In this document: piece by piece, positions 15,949 to 24,881 of the stretch
How the letters are laid out: each line of letters begins with the position of its first letter
Position numbering within the stretch: the stretch's first letter is position 1
DNA from: an uncultured Oscillospiraceae bacterium
Lineage (GTDB): Bacteria; Bacillota; Clostridia; Oscillospirales; Oscillospiraceae
Assembly (NCBI GenBank): GCA_910585265.1
Contig: CAJUCA010000002.1
Span: forward strand, 62,001-126,000
Reading direction: 5' to 3'
Length of the DNA stretch: 64,000 bases
Translations under genes and position numbers: made by a program
The notes under the pieces: generated by a model
Seen by the model: only the letters and a program-made list of their open reading frames with translations
The model's database searches: none
Told to the model about the DNA's origin: nothing

Positions 15949-18447
15949 GTGACTATCCGTGACATAATGATCCTGCTGGGCTTCGACGTTGATGAGCAGT
16001 CCCAGAACGAAGCTGAGAACAGCGTCAAGAACCTGAAAAACATGGCTACCAAGGCCCTGGGCGCCATTGGCGTGGCCTTCTCCGTAGCTGGTGCAGCATC
16101 CTTCGTCAAAGATTGCGTGTCCGTGGCATCTGAGGTGGAGGAGATGCAGAACAAGTTCGATGTCGTCTTCCAGGGGATGACCGACGAGGTGGAAGCGTGG
16201 GCTCAGTCCTACTCCGACGCCATCGGTCGGAACAAGAATGACATCAAGACCTATCTGGCCGACCAGCAGAATTTGTTGGTCGGCTTCGGCATGACCCGGC
16301 AGGAGGGCGCTGAGCTGTCCAAGCAGATGACCACGCTGGCCCTGGACCTCGCCTCCTTCGCCAACCTGGACGAGACGGCCGCCGTGAACAACATGACCAA
16401 GGCTGTTATGGGCGAGTCCGAGGCGGCCAAGGCCCTGGGCGCTGTCCTGAACGATGACACGAGGGCCAGAGCTATGCAAGCCATGGGGCTGTCCGGCACC
16501 TATGAGAAGCTGGATCAGCTCACGAAGATGCAGGTCAACTACAATGCCATCCTCGCTCAGAGCCCAGACGCCATCGGAGACTGTGAACGCAGCCTCGGCT
16601 CCTACAAGAGCACCGTCGTTCAGTTCCAATCCAAGCTGAAGGAAATCAAGACACTCGTGGGTCAGTTCTTCATGCCCACATTCCAAAAGGTCATCAGCTT
16701 CGGAGCGAAGGGCCTCACGGTATTGCGGGACGGGGTGCAGAAGCTAAATGACTTCGCCGCCAAGATAGGTGGGGCCGAGAAAATCATCGGCGTCCTGGGC
16801 GTGACCATCGGGGCCACGCTCGCCATCGTCAACTTCCAGAAAATCTCCAACGGCCTCAAGCTGATCGGGAAAGGGCTCAGCAACGTCAACCTGAAGGTAT
16901 TCGCCATCGCAGCCGTCGTGCTCATGCTGGCCCTCATCGTGCAGGACTTCATCGCCTTCATGAATGGGGACAACAGCGTGATAGGCGCTCTCTTTGAAAA
17001 GGCCGGTATCGACGCTGACGAGGCCAGAGCCACTATCCAGAAGGCATGGAGCACCATCAAGGACTTCCTGCTGTCGATATGGGGGACCCTCCAGGGGGCG
17101 GCCCAGGCTATATTCGGAGCCCTGTCCGACTGGTGGGCCGAGAACGGCGAGGCGGTTAAGGAGACACTTCTGGGCATCTGGAAGGCCATCGTCGGAGCGG
17201 CCAAGCAGATTTTCGGTGCGCTGTCCGGCTGGTGGAAGGAGAATGGGGCCCAGGTCATGGAAACCTTCTCCAAGCTGTGGGAAGGCATCAAGCAGCTCTG
17301 CGAGACCCTGTGGAACGCCCTGGTATCTGCGGCCCAGACCATTTTCGGGGCCCTGAAAGCCTTCTGGGACACCTGGGGCTCTACCATCATCGCCGTGTTC
17401 AGCATCCTATGGAATACCCTCATCTCGCTCATCCAGCCGTTCCTCGACTTCCTATCGGCCGTCATCGACTTCCTGGCGAACGTCTTCACCGGTAACTGGG
17501 AAGGGGCCTGGAACGCCATCAAGGACATGGCTGCAGCGGCGTGGGAAATGCTCGTGACCATCCTCGGCGGCGCATGGGACACCATCACCACCATCTGGGG
17601 AGCGGTCATCGACTTCTTCGCCGGTATCTTCCAGGGCGTTTGGGATGTCATCGTGGAAAAGGTCACTGGCATCAAAGACGCCATCGTGAACGGCTTCCAG
17701 GCCGCCATCGACTGGATTACAGCCCTTCCCGAGCAAGCCCTGAAATGGGGCTCCGACATCGTGGACAACATCGTCAACGGCATCACCGGGGCGGTGGGCA
17801 AGGTCGGAGAGGCCGTCAAGGGTGTGGCCGACAAGATTAAATCGTTCCTCGGCTTCTCCGAGCCGGAGGACGGCCCCCTGAGTGACTTCCACACCTATAT
17901 GCCCGATATGATTGACCTGATGACCCAGGGCATCGCAGCGGGGAAGGAACGGGTCCGCAACGCAGTCGAGGAGATCGCCGCAGGTATGTCCGACGGCATG
18001 AACCTCGAAGACAACAGCGGCTCCGTCACCGGCATGGTGGGCAACCTGCTGGGCGGCATCAAGGCGGCCAAGACCAAAGCGAACGAAATGCTGGGCTCCA
18101 TGAAGGACGACGGCATGACCTTCAATCCGAAGATTGCGCCGGTATCTGACCTGGGCAATTTTGTCCAGGGTATCGCAGCGGGGAAGGAAAAGCTCAAGAG
18201 CTTCCTCCAGGGCTTCAGCGGGGACCTCTCGTTTATGACCCAGGCCAACGTGGTGCAGCCCGAAACCGTGTCCAAGGTCGGCGGCGGCAACGACAGCAAA
18301 ACCGTCAGCATTACGCAGAACGTCAACATCGACAACCAGTTCAACGGGGACCGGGCGGGCCAGGAGAAGAGCTCGGAGGCTATGGACAAGGCCGCCGACG
18401 ACTCCACCAGCGAGATGGCTCGGGCCCTGCAATTCGCAAGGGGGTGA
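15949..18447 (+). CDS. Tail tape measure protein
   Basis: 832 aa from GTG 15,949, which lies 11 bases behind AGGAGGAGGTG; the frame is open farther upstream but only in chaperone sequence. Residues 20-250 are the conserved tape-measure N-domain (AWAQSYSDAIGRNKNDI, LALDLASFANLDE). Hydrophobic helices follow near 290-340. About 350-490 hold three or four Trp-rich repeats of about 40 residues (IFGALSDWW, IFGALSGWW, IFGALKAFW). The protein fixes tail length and is ejected before DNA. Confidence 0.92.
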   Translation: MTIRDIMILLGFDVDEQSQNEAENSVKNLKNMATKALGAIGVAFSVAGAASFVKDCVSVASEVEEMQNKFDVVFQGMTDEVEAWAQSYSDAIGRNKNDIKTYLADQQNLLVGFGMTRQEGAELSKQMTTLALDLASFANLDETAAVNNMTKAVMGESEAAKALGAVLNDDTRARAMQAMGLSGTYEKLDQLTKMQVNYNAILAQSPDAIGDCERSLGSYKSTVVQFQSKLKEIKTLVGQFFMPTFQKVISFGAKGLTVLRDGVQKLNDFAAKIGGAEKIIGVLGVTIGATLAIVNFQKISNGLKLIGKGLSNVNLKVFAIAAVVLMLALIVQDFIAFMNGDNSVIGALFEKAGIDADEARATIQKAWSTIKDFLLSIWGTLQGAAQAIFGALSDWWAENGEAVKETLLGIWKAIVGAAKQIFGALSGWWKENGAQVMETFSKLWEGIKQLCETLWNALVSAAQTIFGALKAFWDTWGSTIIAVFSILWNTLISLIQPFLDFLSAVIDFLANVFTGNWEGAWNAIKDMAAAAWEMLVTILGGAWDTITTIWGAVIDFFAGIFQGVWDVIVEKVTGIKDAIVNGFQAAIDWITALPEQALKWGSDIVDNIVNGITGAVGKVGEAVKGVADKIKSFLGFSEPEDGPLSDFHTYMPDMIDLMTQGIAAGKERVRNAVEEIAAGMSDGMNLEDNSGSVTGMVGNLLGGIKAAKTKANEMLGSMKDDGMTFNPKIAPVSDLGNFVQGIAAGKEKLKSFLQGFSGDLSFMTQANVVQPETVSKVGGGNDSKTVSITQNVNIDNQFNGDRAGQEKSSEAMDKAADDSTSEMARALQFARG

Positions 18448-18453
18448 CAGGGT

Positions 18454-19068
18454 ATGGTAAGAGCTATGCAGCCCGTGAGTGTGGACGGGATAGAGTTCGA
18501 CGCCCTCATGAGCTCGACCGAGGCGTATGACGCCACCGTCCCGGAGTATTCGGTAGAGACCGGCTTTGCCGTCAGCGACACCATCATCCTTTCCCCGGAA
18601 GCCCTGGACATGACCCTGCTGGTCAGCAACAGGCCCGTGACCTGGGCCAAGCGGTTTGGCAATTCGGAAGACCGGGTGGCGGAGGTGGTGAAGCGGCTCA
18701 AGTCCCTGTACTTCCAGAAGAAGCTCATCACCGTCACCACCAGCTCCGAGACCTACACCGACATGGCTATCCTCAGCCTCATCATCCCGAAGACCAACGC
18801 CATGATGGAGGCCATGGAAATCCCCATCAAGTTCAAGAAGGTCCGGGTCACGGCCACGAAAACGGCCACCATCCCGGACAGCTATGGAAAGAGCGGCGCC
18901 TCCGCCGCCTCCGCCGGGACCGCCAGCACATCCAAGGGGTCCAGCGGGGGCGGCTCGGGCTCCGGCTCTGGATCAGGCTCCAATTCCGGCGGGGGCTCGT
19001 CCGGCGGCAGCCAGAAGTCAGGGTCCATCCTGTACTCCGCCGCCGCCGGCATGGGCCTCATGAAGTGA
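18454..19068 (+). CDS. Baseplate protein, Dit-like N-terminal domain (DUF6046-like)
   Basis: 204 aa. Residues 1-140 (VSVDGIEFDALMSSTEAYDA, AVSDTIILSPEALDMTLLVSN) resemble the Dit-like baseplate protein found after tape measure genes in Pam3-like phages. About 150-190 is a Gly/Ser linker. The protein should form the ring joining tail tube to baseplate hub. AAGGGGG ribosome site just after the tape measure stop. Confidence 0.72.
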   Translation: MVRAMQPVSVDGIEFDALMSSTEAYDATVPEYSVETGFAVSDTIILSPEALDMTLLVSNRPVTWAKRFGNSEDRVAEVVKRLKSLYFQKKLITVTTSSETYTDMAILSLIIPKTNAMMEAMEIPIKFKKVRVTATKTATIPDSYGKSGASAASAGTASTSKGSSGGGSGSGSGSGSNSGGGSSGGSQKSGSILYSAAAGMGLMK

Positions 19069-19099
19069 GCATCATCCCCTAAAAAATATGCTATTTCGC

Positions 19100-19148
19100 T
19101 TGACTTTATAGGGTAAAACCGATATACTAAAGATAGGATAAATCCTAT
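19100..19148 (+). promoter_or_regulatory. Promoter and operator of the toxin-antitoxin module
   Basis: TTGACT (19,100-19,105), a 17-bp spacer and TATACT (19,123-19,128) form a good sigma-A promoter. Five bases on lies a perfect palindrome ATAGGAT-AA-ATCCTAT (19,133-19,148), placed to let a bound antitoxin block initiation. A related half site TATAGGG lies inside the spacer. Confidence 0.8.
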
Positions 19149-19167
19149 AAAGAGAGAAGGTTAAACG

Positions 19168-19530
19168 GTGGAATACTTCAAGGTCATTTTCTACGAACGG
19201 GAGGATGGTACAGAACCCGTTAAAGATTTCATCCTTGGACTCGATAAAAAAATGCGAGCTAAGGTCATGAAAGAGCTCAAAATGCTCTCTATCAACGGTA
19301 CAGAGCTCCGTGAACCATATTCCAAGCTGCTGGATGACGGAATATTTGAGCTCCGAGCCAAATCCGGCTCAGACATCACAAGGGTGCTGTATTTCTTCTT
19401 CGTTGGCCGCAAAATCATCCTCACCAACGGCTTTGTTAAGAAGACTCCCAAAACCCCGCCAGAGGAGCTTGACCGGGCCAAGCGTTGCCGTTCTGACTAT
19501 TTGAAGCGAAAGGGGAATAACGATGACTGA
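19168..19530 (+). CDS. HigB/RelE-family toxin (phage Gp49-like)
   Basis: 120 aa, GTG start behind GAGAGAAGG. The fold signature runs from a first strand YFKVIFYEREDGTEPVKDFI through KLLDDGIFELRAKSGSDITRVLYFFFVGRKIIL to FVKKTPKTPPEELDRAKR, as in HigB-type ribosome-dependent mRNA interferases. It should cleave mRNA on ribosomes when antitoxin is lost. Toxin-first order with an overlapping HTH antitoxin fits higBA. The module sits inside the tail operon with its own promoter and terminator. Confidence 0.87.
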   Translation: MEYFKVIFYEREDGTEPVKDFILGLDKKMRAKVMKELKMLSINGTELREPYSKLLDDGIFELRAKSGSDITRVLYFFFVGRKIILTNGFVKKTPKTPPEELDRAKRCRSDYLKRKGNNDD

Positions 19531-19810
19531 TTTCAACGAGCTCCTGGAAGAGCAGCTCAAAGACCCTGAGTTCCGGGCCGAATACGAGGCCCTGGAACCA
19601 GAGTTCGCAATCGTCCAAGCCATGATTGACGCCCGTAAGAGGACGGGTATGACTCAGAAGCAGTTGTCCGAGAAAACGGGTATCGCCCAGTCCGACATCA
19701 GCAAGTTAGAGACTGGTGGTGGCAATCCGTCACTGAGGACACTCCAAAGACTGGCCGCCGGAATGGGTACGGTACTTCACATCGAATTTCGGCCGACTGC
19801 CGGTAATTAA
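19523..19810 (+). CDS. HigA-type XRE antitoxin
   Basis: 95 aa. Helix-turn-helix at residues 40-75 (TGMTQKQLSEKTGIAQSDISKLETGGGNPSLRTLQRL is the classic XRE pattern). The N-terminal 35 residues would bind the toxin. It overlaps the toxin gene by eight bases, and probably represses the promoter at 19,100 through the ATAGGAT palindrome. Confidence 0.88.
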   Translation: MTDFNELLEEQLKDPEFRAEYEALEPEFAIVQAMIDARKRTGMTQKQLSEKTGIAQSDISKLETGGGNPSLRTLQRLAAGMGTVLHIEFRPTAGN

Positions 19811-19818
19811 ACCGCAGA

Positions 19819-19847
19819 GCGGAGGGCTTTTGTCCTCCGCTTTTCTT
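19819..19847 (+). terminator. Terminator of the toxin-antitoxin module
   Basis: GCGGAGG pairs with CCTCCGC across an 8-base loop and is followed by TTTTCTT, directly after the antitoxin stop. Confidence 0.8.
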
Positions 19848-19878
19848 ATGCCCATGTTGCAGAGAATGGGGGTGAAAT

Positions 19879-20193
19879 ATGGAGTACATCGTCATCGAGG
19901 TCCCCGATATGAACGATAGCATGTCCCGCATCGTCCTGAACGGGAAGCAGTACCTCATCCGCTTCACCTACAATGACACCGGCGGCTACTGGAGCTTCGG
20001 CCTGTCCGATGCCCTGGGCGAGCCCATCGTCATGGGCGTGAAGGTCGTCCCCCGGTTCCCCCTCAATGTGTTCTACTACGGCGTGGCCGAGCTGCCCATG
20101 GGCGTCTTCGGTGTCATGACCGAGCTGGACAAGGTTGGCCGGTCGGATTTCAGGGAAGGTCGGGCCAGCTTCATCTTCGCCCCGGTCCAGTAA
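19879..20193 (+). CDS. Baseplate plug protein (DUF6983-like)
   Basis: 104 aa. IVLNGKQYLIRFTYNDTGGYWSFGLSD and PLNVFYYG... with a small all-beta layout match the cyanophage Pam3-type baseplate plug, which closes the hub channel. Position between the Dit-like and hub genes supports this. GGGGGTG ribosome site. Confidence 0.72.
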   Translation: MEYIVIEVPDMNDSMSRIVLNGKQYLIRFTYNDTGGYWSFGLSDALGEPIVMGVKVVPRFPLNVFYYGVAELPMGVFGVMTELDKVGRSDFREGRASFIFAPVQ

Positions 20194-20538
20194 TTTCTTC
20201 CGTGGATTTTCCGTGGGACATCCTGCGGACGGTCCAAACGTCGTCCAACATGGCATCCGCCACAAATCCATCCATCATCCTGAAAAAGCGTGGTGGTAGG
20301 GGAAAAGGGCATCTCAGCCATAGAGGGTGAGCGAGACAGGCCAAAACCTGAAAATCTCGCTCATCCTCCCTTTTTCTCCGTTTTTCGTACCCTTTTGATT
20401 TTTGTCCCACGTCTCGTCCGCACGACCGTCCGCAGGACATCCGGTGGAAATCCGCTCGTAACCAAACCAAACCTAACCATAACCCTATATATAGAAAGAA
20501 AATATATAAAAGAAAGCCGAGCAAAGGAGGCGACAGCC
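20194..20538 (+). other. Non-coding 345-bp element with terminal inverted repeat
   Basis: No credible gene is present. TCCTGCGGACGGTC (20,221-20,234) is repeated inverted at 20,424-20,437, with partial matches beyond. Between them lies the hairpin at 20,323-20,368. The right part is A/T-rich (TATATATAG, AAATATATAAAAG), unlike its neighbours. It may be a small inserted element or a structured leader for the baseplate hub gene. Confidence 0.55.
20323..20375 (+). terminator. Strong hairpin with T-tract in the tail operon
   Basis: GAGGGTGAGCGAGA pairs with TCTCGCTCATCCTC (one G-T pair), with an inner CAGG/CCTG stem, and is followed by CCTTTTT. It looks like an intrinsic terminator or attenuator between two tail genes that should be co-expressed. 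Confidence 0.65.
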
Positions 20539-21387
20539 TTGCAAAACTTCGACCGCCAGTACCGCTTAATCGCTGGTCAGGCCGGACAGGTAGGCTTCGA
20601 GATAGGGGAAGGGCCAACACCCCTCCATGTCTCCTTTTCCTTCCAGAAAGCGGACCTCAAGAGCCAGAACACCGGCAAGGTCTCCATCTGGAACCTGAAC
20701 CCCCAGCACCTCGCAGAGCTCAGCAAGGACGATTGCGTGGTATCCCTGAAGGCGGGGTACGGCTCCGTCATTCCCCTCATCTTCACCGGGGTCGTCACCT
20801 ACACCAGCACGTCGCTGGACGGGGCGGATCGCTGCACCCAGCTTGAGTTGGTGGACAACCGCATCGAGGTCCGGGACACCTACGTCTCCGTCTCCTACTC
20901 CGGCACCGTTAATACGAAGACCCTCATCCAGGACGCAGCCGACCAGATGGGCGTGGCCGTCACGTTCTCCTACAACGCCGAGTTCGTGGACCTGCCCAAC
21001 GGCTTCAGCTTCGTTGGCCCGGCCAAGGATGTCCTGACCAAGGCTTGTGATTGCAGCAGCCTTCAGTGGTCGATACAGAATGGCGTCCTCCAGGTCAAAA
21101 AGCCTGGGGATGTCATGTCGAAGGAGGTCTACGTCCTGAGCCCGGACACCGGGCTCCTGGGCATCCCGAAGCAGATACAGGTATCCGATGACAAGGACAC
21201 CTCGAAGGCCCAGCACGGGTGGGACGTGGAGTACCTGATGAACGCAGCTATCAACATCGACGATTATGTCAAGCTGGAGAGCAAGATGGTCACGGGCTTC
21301 TTCCGGGTCTACTCGCTGGAAATCGAGGGGGATAACGTGGAGGGCTCCTGGACCTGTACGGCCCGGCTTCTGGAGGTGAGCGGCTGA
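20539..21387 (+). CDS. Baseplate hub protein
   Basis: 282 aa from TTG 20,539, chosen because AAAGGAGG lies just upstream; the open frame farther left is non-coding in character. VSFSFQKADLKSQNTGKVSIWNLNPQHLAEL and the VSLKAGYGSVIPLIFTGVVT strand are typical of phage hub proteins of the gp27/gpD type. It forms the trimeric hub that carries the spike. Rare start codon plus the hairpin upstream may limit expression. Confidence 0.72.
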   Translation: MQNFDRQYRLIAGQAGQVGFEIGEGPTPLHVSFSFQKADLKSQNTGKVSIWNLNPQHLAELSKDDCVVSLKAGYGSVIPLIFTGVVTYTSTSLDGADRCTQLELVDNRIEVRDTYVSVSYSGTVNTKTLIQDAADQMGVAVTFSYNAEFVDLPNGFSFVGPAKDVLTKACDCSSLQWSIQNGVLQVKKPGDVMSKEVYVLSPDTGLLGIPKQIQVSDDKDTSKAQHGWDVEYLMNAAINIDDYVKLESKMVTGFFRVYSLEIEGDNVEGSWTCTARLLEVSG

Positions 21388-21388
21388 T

Positions 21389-21919
21389 ATGATGCAAGAG
21401 CTCGTTGAACGGCTCCAGCAGATGGCGGAGGGCGCCGTCAACTGTATCCACACGGCCATCCCTGGCTCCATCGTGGACTTCGACCCGGCAACCTGCCTCG
21501 CCACGGTGTCCCCGAAGATGAAGTACACCAAACCGGACGGGAGCAAGATGGACTACCCGAATATCGCCGGGGTCCCCGTCTACTTCCCGCAGGGGGCGGG
21601 CCAGAAGGCATCCATCGCCTACCCGGTAAAGCCGGGGGATGGGTGCATCCTCTTCGCCGCCGAGCAGTCGCTTGACTTCTGGATGTATGGCCGGGAGACC
21701 GCCACCAATCTGCGGTACGACCTGACCAACAGCATCGCCCTGGTGGGCCTCTTCGTCAAGCCTGGGCCCGGCGTCCAGAAGGCTTGTGATGAGAACGCCG
21801 TGGTCATCAAGGCTGAGAGCACCACGGTCACGATAAAACCCAGCGGCGTGGTCATCGACGGGGATGTAACTATCAACGGCAGCCTGACCACCAAGGGCGG
21901 AACCGTCAACCTAAATTAG
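21389..21919 (+). CDS. Gp138-like membrane-piercing spike
   Basis: 176 aa. The N-terminal OB-like domain (HTAIPGSIVDFDPATCLATVSP ... GVPVYFPQGAGQ ... YPVKPGDGCILFAAE) is the Gp138/gp45 spike motif. Residues 130-176 form a repetitive beta-helix (VVIKAESTTVTIKPSGVVIDGDVTING). The trimer punctures the cell envelope on sheath contraction, with the PAAR protein as tip. GGAGGTG ribosome site; two adjacent ATGs. Confidence 0.85.
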   Translation: MMQELVERLQQMAEGAVNCIHTAIPGSIVDFDPATCLATVSPKMKYTKPDGSKMDYPNIAGVPVYFPQGAGQKASIAYPVKPGDGCILFAAEQSLDFWMYGRETATNLRYDLTNSIALVGLFVKPGPGVQKACDENAVVIKAESTTVTIKPSGVVIDGDVTINGSLTTKGGTVNLN

Positions 21920-21937
21920 CGGAAGGAGGTAATGACC

Positions 21938-22225
21938 ATGAACGCTACACGGCAAGGGGACTGCTGCACCGGTCACGACGCTTGCCCGCCGGTCCCCCTG
22001 GTGGAGTACAGCTCCGATGTCAAAATCAACGGCCGTGGCGCTGGCCGGGTCGGAGACCATTACGCCTCCCATGGCTGCGTCTCCCACCCCGGCCACCAGG
22101 ACGTGATTGCCGCCGGCAGCTCCTCAGTCTTCATCAACGGCCGCCCGGCGGCCCGCATCGGCGATGCCGTTTCCATCGGAGGCTCTGTCCAGGATGGGAG
22201 CGGCGACGTGTTTATCGGGGGGTGA
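21938..22225 (+). CDS. PAAR-domain spike tip protein
   Basis: 95 aa from ATG 21,938; ATG 21,932 is too close to GGAGGT. PAAR pattern: RQGDCCTGH near the start, SSDVKINGRGAGRVGDHYA, then SSSVFINGRPAARIGD, with the Cys and His residues that hold metal at the tip. It sharpens the Gp138 spike. Confidence 0.88.
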   Translation: MNATRQGDCCTGHDACPPVPLVEYSSDVKINGRGAGRVGDHYASHGCVSHPGHQDVIAAGSSSVFINGRPAARIGDAVSIGGSVQDGSGDVFIGG

Positions 22226-22230
22226 TCCGT

Positions 22231-22584
22231 ATGGTGGACTTCAAAATCACGCCAGACGGGGACCTGGAAATCACCCCCGTGGGGGACATCGTTCCGACCG
22301 AGAGCGTCGCTCAGGCTGTCCTCATCCGCCTCAAATGGTTCCTGGCCGAGTGGCGGCTGGGGCCAACCCTGGGCTTCCCGTACTTCGAGGAGGTGTTCAT
22401 CAAGAACCCGAACCTGACGAAAATCCGCTTCCTGCTGCGGGACCTCGTGCTGGGCGTGGAGGGAGTGACCAGCGTCACGAAGGCTGACATCATCCCGGAC
22501 CCACGCACCAGGGAGGCGGAAATCATCGTCGTCTTCACCGTCGAGGATGAAATTTTCCAGAAAGAGGTGAAAATCTGTGCCTGA
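22231..22584 (+). CDS. Baseplate wedge protein (gp25/DUF2634-like)
   Basis: 117 aa from ATG 22,231. LKWFLAEWRLGPTLGFPYFEEVF and the C-terminal VEDEIFQKEV fit gpW/gp25-like lysozyme-fold wedge proteins that couple baseplate to sheath initiation. GGGGGTGAT upstream; the end overlaps the baseplate J gene. Confidence 0.8.
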   Translation: MVDFKITPDGDLEITPVGDIVPTESVAQAVLIRLKWFLAEWRLGPTLGFPYFEEVFIKNPNLTKIRFLLRDLVLGVEGVTSVTKADIIPDPRTREAEIIVVFTVEDEIFQKEVKICA

Positions 22585-24025
22585 CTATGGCCTGACCCCC
22601 AAAGGCCCCAACATCAAGCGGCTGGATGTCATCCTGGAGGAGATGCACAGCTCCTTGACGGAGAAGCTGGGGATAAACACCCGCCAGAACCCCCAATCCC
22701 TCCTGAACCACCTTCTGACCAATGTGGCCGATAAGATCGCCGAGCTCTGGGAGTACGGCAGCGACATCTACTACTCCCAGTACCCGGCCACGGCGGAAGG
22801 TATCAGCCTGGACAATGCGGCCCAGTACGGGGGCTCCACACGGGGCTCCCCGGCGCCGTCCTACTACCACGTCCTCTGTACCGGCATCGACGGCACCGTC
22901 ATCCCGTCCGGGACGCTGATTGCCTCCGATACCAACCCGGCCACGCAGCTCGTCATCAGCGAACAGAAGGAGATAACCCGCAGCTCCTTCAACAAAGCGG
23001 CCGTCAAGGTCACATCCACGCAGCTCTCCGGCGTCTTCACGGTGGCCCTTAACGGGAACCCATACTCTATCACCCCCACAGGAACTCCGACCACCACGGA
23101 CGTTCTAAAAGCTCTCTCGGTCGCCATCAACGACGACGCCTTCCTGGTATCCGTCGATGAAGAGGCGTCCCTGCTTTACATCGAGGCGGTGGATGAGGCT
23201 TCTTCCAACGTCCTGCTTCTGTCCGAGAACCTGACCACCGATACCGTGGGCAGCGTCATCACCTTCGCCACTGAAGAGGCGGGAGACATCCTACTCCCGA
23301 ATGGAGTTATCACGAAGATTGTCAAGGCCGTGCCGGGGCTCCAAAGTGTGGTGAACGTGGGCTCCTACATCGCCGGCCAGCTCACGGAAACCGATACCGA
23401 GTTCCGTCAGTCGTATGCAGATAAGATTTTCTCCATGTCCTCTCGGATGCTGGAGAGTATCCGCAGCGCCATCCTGGACAACTGCCAGGGCGTCACCTCG
23501 GTGGCCCCATATGAGAACGACTCCAACGAGGTCGATGACATGGGCCGGTGGCCCCACTCCGTCGAGGTCGTGGTGGACGGCGGAGACGCCAACGAAATCG
23601 CCCGCCAGATACTCAACACGAAGGCCGGCGGCATCAACACCTTCGGCTCTGTGGAAGTCTCGGTCCCCGGCGAGTACGGCGAAGAGATTACCGTCCGCTT
23701 CAACCGCCCGACCTACCTGAAGGTCTGGATGAGGGTGGGCGTCACCATGAGCCGGAGCTCCACGCTGCCGTCCAACTATGCCGACCTCATCAAGGCCGCC
23801 ATCCTGGACAGGATGGACACGCTGGACACCGGCTCCGATGTCGTCCCGCAGAAGCTCTTCCTGGGTGCCCTGTACTCCACCGTCACCGGCATGGACTACG
23901 CAGACATCACCATGGCGGTGGGGGAGAGCAAGCCGGCCACGCTGGACCAGCGCAGCATCACCGTAACGCCCAGGGAACGGGCCATCCTGTCGGAGGAGAG
24001 GATCGAGGTGGTCATCAGTGGTTGA
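22577..24025 (+). CDS. Baseplate J-like protein
   Basis: 482 aa, GTG start overlapping the wedge gene. Typical baseplate J features: an N-terminal helical GISLDNAAQYGGSTRGSPAP motif, a middle beta domain, and a C-terminal TEFRQSYADKIFSMSSRMLESIRSAI ... VEVVVDGGDANEIARQIL region. It links wedge to fibres and spreads the contraction signal. Confidence 0.92.
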   Translation: MPDYGLTPKGPNIKRLDVILEEMHSSLTEKLGINTRQNPQSLLNHLLTNVADKIAELWEYGSDIYYSQYPATAEGISLDNAAQYGGSTRGSPAPSYYHVLCTGIDGTVIPSGTLIASDTNPATQLVISEQKEITRSSFNKAAVKVTSTQLSGVFTVALNGNPYSITPTGTPTTTDVLKALSVAINDDAFLVSVDEEASLLYIEAVDEASSNVLLLSENLTTDTVGSVITFATEEAGDILLPNGVITKIVKAVPGLQSVVNVGSYIAGQLTETDTEFRQSYADKIFSMSSRMLESIRSAILDNCQGVTSVAPYENDSNEVDDMGRWPHSVEVVVDGGDANEIARQILNTKAGGINTFGSVEVSVPGEYGEEITVRFNRPTYLKVWMRVGVTMSRSSTLPSNYADLIKAAILDRMDTLDTGSDVVPQKLFLGALYSTVTGMDYADITMAVGESKPATLDQRSITVTPRERAILSEERIEVVISG

Positions 24026-24881
24026 CTACTTCGCCAGCCTGAAAGCTGACCTCGTGGAGCAGTTCAAGGGCCAGCCGAACATCGAGGCCGTCATGGAGGT
24101 CATCGCTGAACAACTCCAGGACGTAGCGGACTTCTATGAGGACCTGCGGACGCAGCGTTCCATCAGCACCGCCGTCGGCTCTCAGCTTGACGGCGTGGGG
24201 GACATCGTGGTCCTCAGCCGGGCGGAGGCCGGGGAGCTCTCCAGCTTCGTCAACCCCGGCGAGCCCATCAACGATGAAACCTACCGGAAGTACCTGTTCT
24301 ACAAGGTCCTGAAGAACACGAACACCTGCACCTACCCAGACCTCATCCGGGCCTTCCGTATGTTCTGGGAGAAGCCCCTGTACTACCACGAGGACCCGGA
24401 GTACCCGGCGGTCATGTTCCTGGACGCTGGCATCCTCAGCCCGGAAGACCATGCGGAGAACCTGCTGAGCGCCCCCATCATCAAGGCCGCCGGCGTGGGC
24501 ATCCACATCACGGCCACCACGGAGTCTCCGCCCATGGAGTCGGAGCTGCACGTCACCCCGGTCATGGGCCGGGGAATGGCTATCACGAAGCTCCCGGAGC
24601 TGGAGCCGGAGCTCCCGGCCGCCGTCATCTCCGTCGTCCCGGTCATCGGGCGGGGCCTGAGTATCACGAAGCTCCCGGTCATCGAACCGGACCTGGGGAT
24701 CGCCGCCGTGGTGGGCCACGCTTCCGCCGCCATGGTCGGCACCATCATGGAGACCCGGCTCCCCACGCTGAAAGACTTTGATACCGAAATCCAGGCGGCC
24801 ACGGTGGGCCGCTTTTCTGCTGCTTCGCACGGCACCATCATGGAGACAAGACTACCAGAATTGAAGGAGGAATTTGCATGA
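24018..24881 (+). CDS. Baseplate/tail protein I-like (DUF2612)
   Basis: 287 aa, GTG start overlapping baseplate J. Residues 1-140 (VGSQLDGVGDIVVLSRA, ETYRKYLFYKVLKNTNTCTYPDLI) match DUF2612 / tail protein I, which attaches fibres. Residues 170-287 carry degenerate repeats: RGMAITKLPELEPEL, RGLSITKLPVIEPDL, then GTIMETRLPTLKDF and GTIMETRLPELKEE. Confidence 0.82.
   Translation: MVDYFASLKADLVEQFKGQPNIEAVMEVIAEQLQDVADFYEDLRTQRSISTAVGSQLDGVGDIVVLSRAEAGELSSFVNPGEPINDETYRKYLFYKVLKNTNTCTYPDLIRAFRMFWEKPLYYHEDPEYPAVMFLDAGILSPEDHAENLLSAPIIKAAGVGIHITATTESPPMESELHVTPVMGRGMAITKLPELEPELPAAVISVVPVIGRGLSITKLPVIEPDLGIAAVVGHASAAMVGTIMETRLPTLKDFDTEIQAATVGRFSAASHGTIMETRLPELKEEFA

Noticed and set aside
18454..19068. 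Second DGR target in the Gly/Ser-rich stretch
   Set aside because: The Gly/Ser run is a linker of a baseplate protein and shows no similarity to the template repeat.
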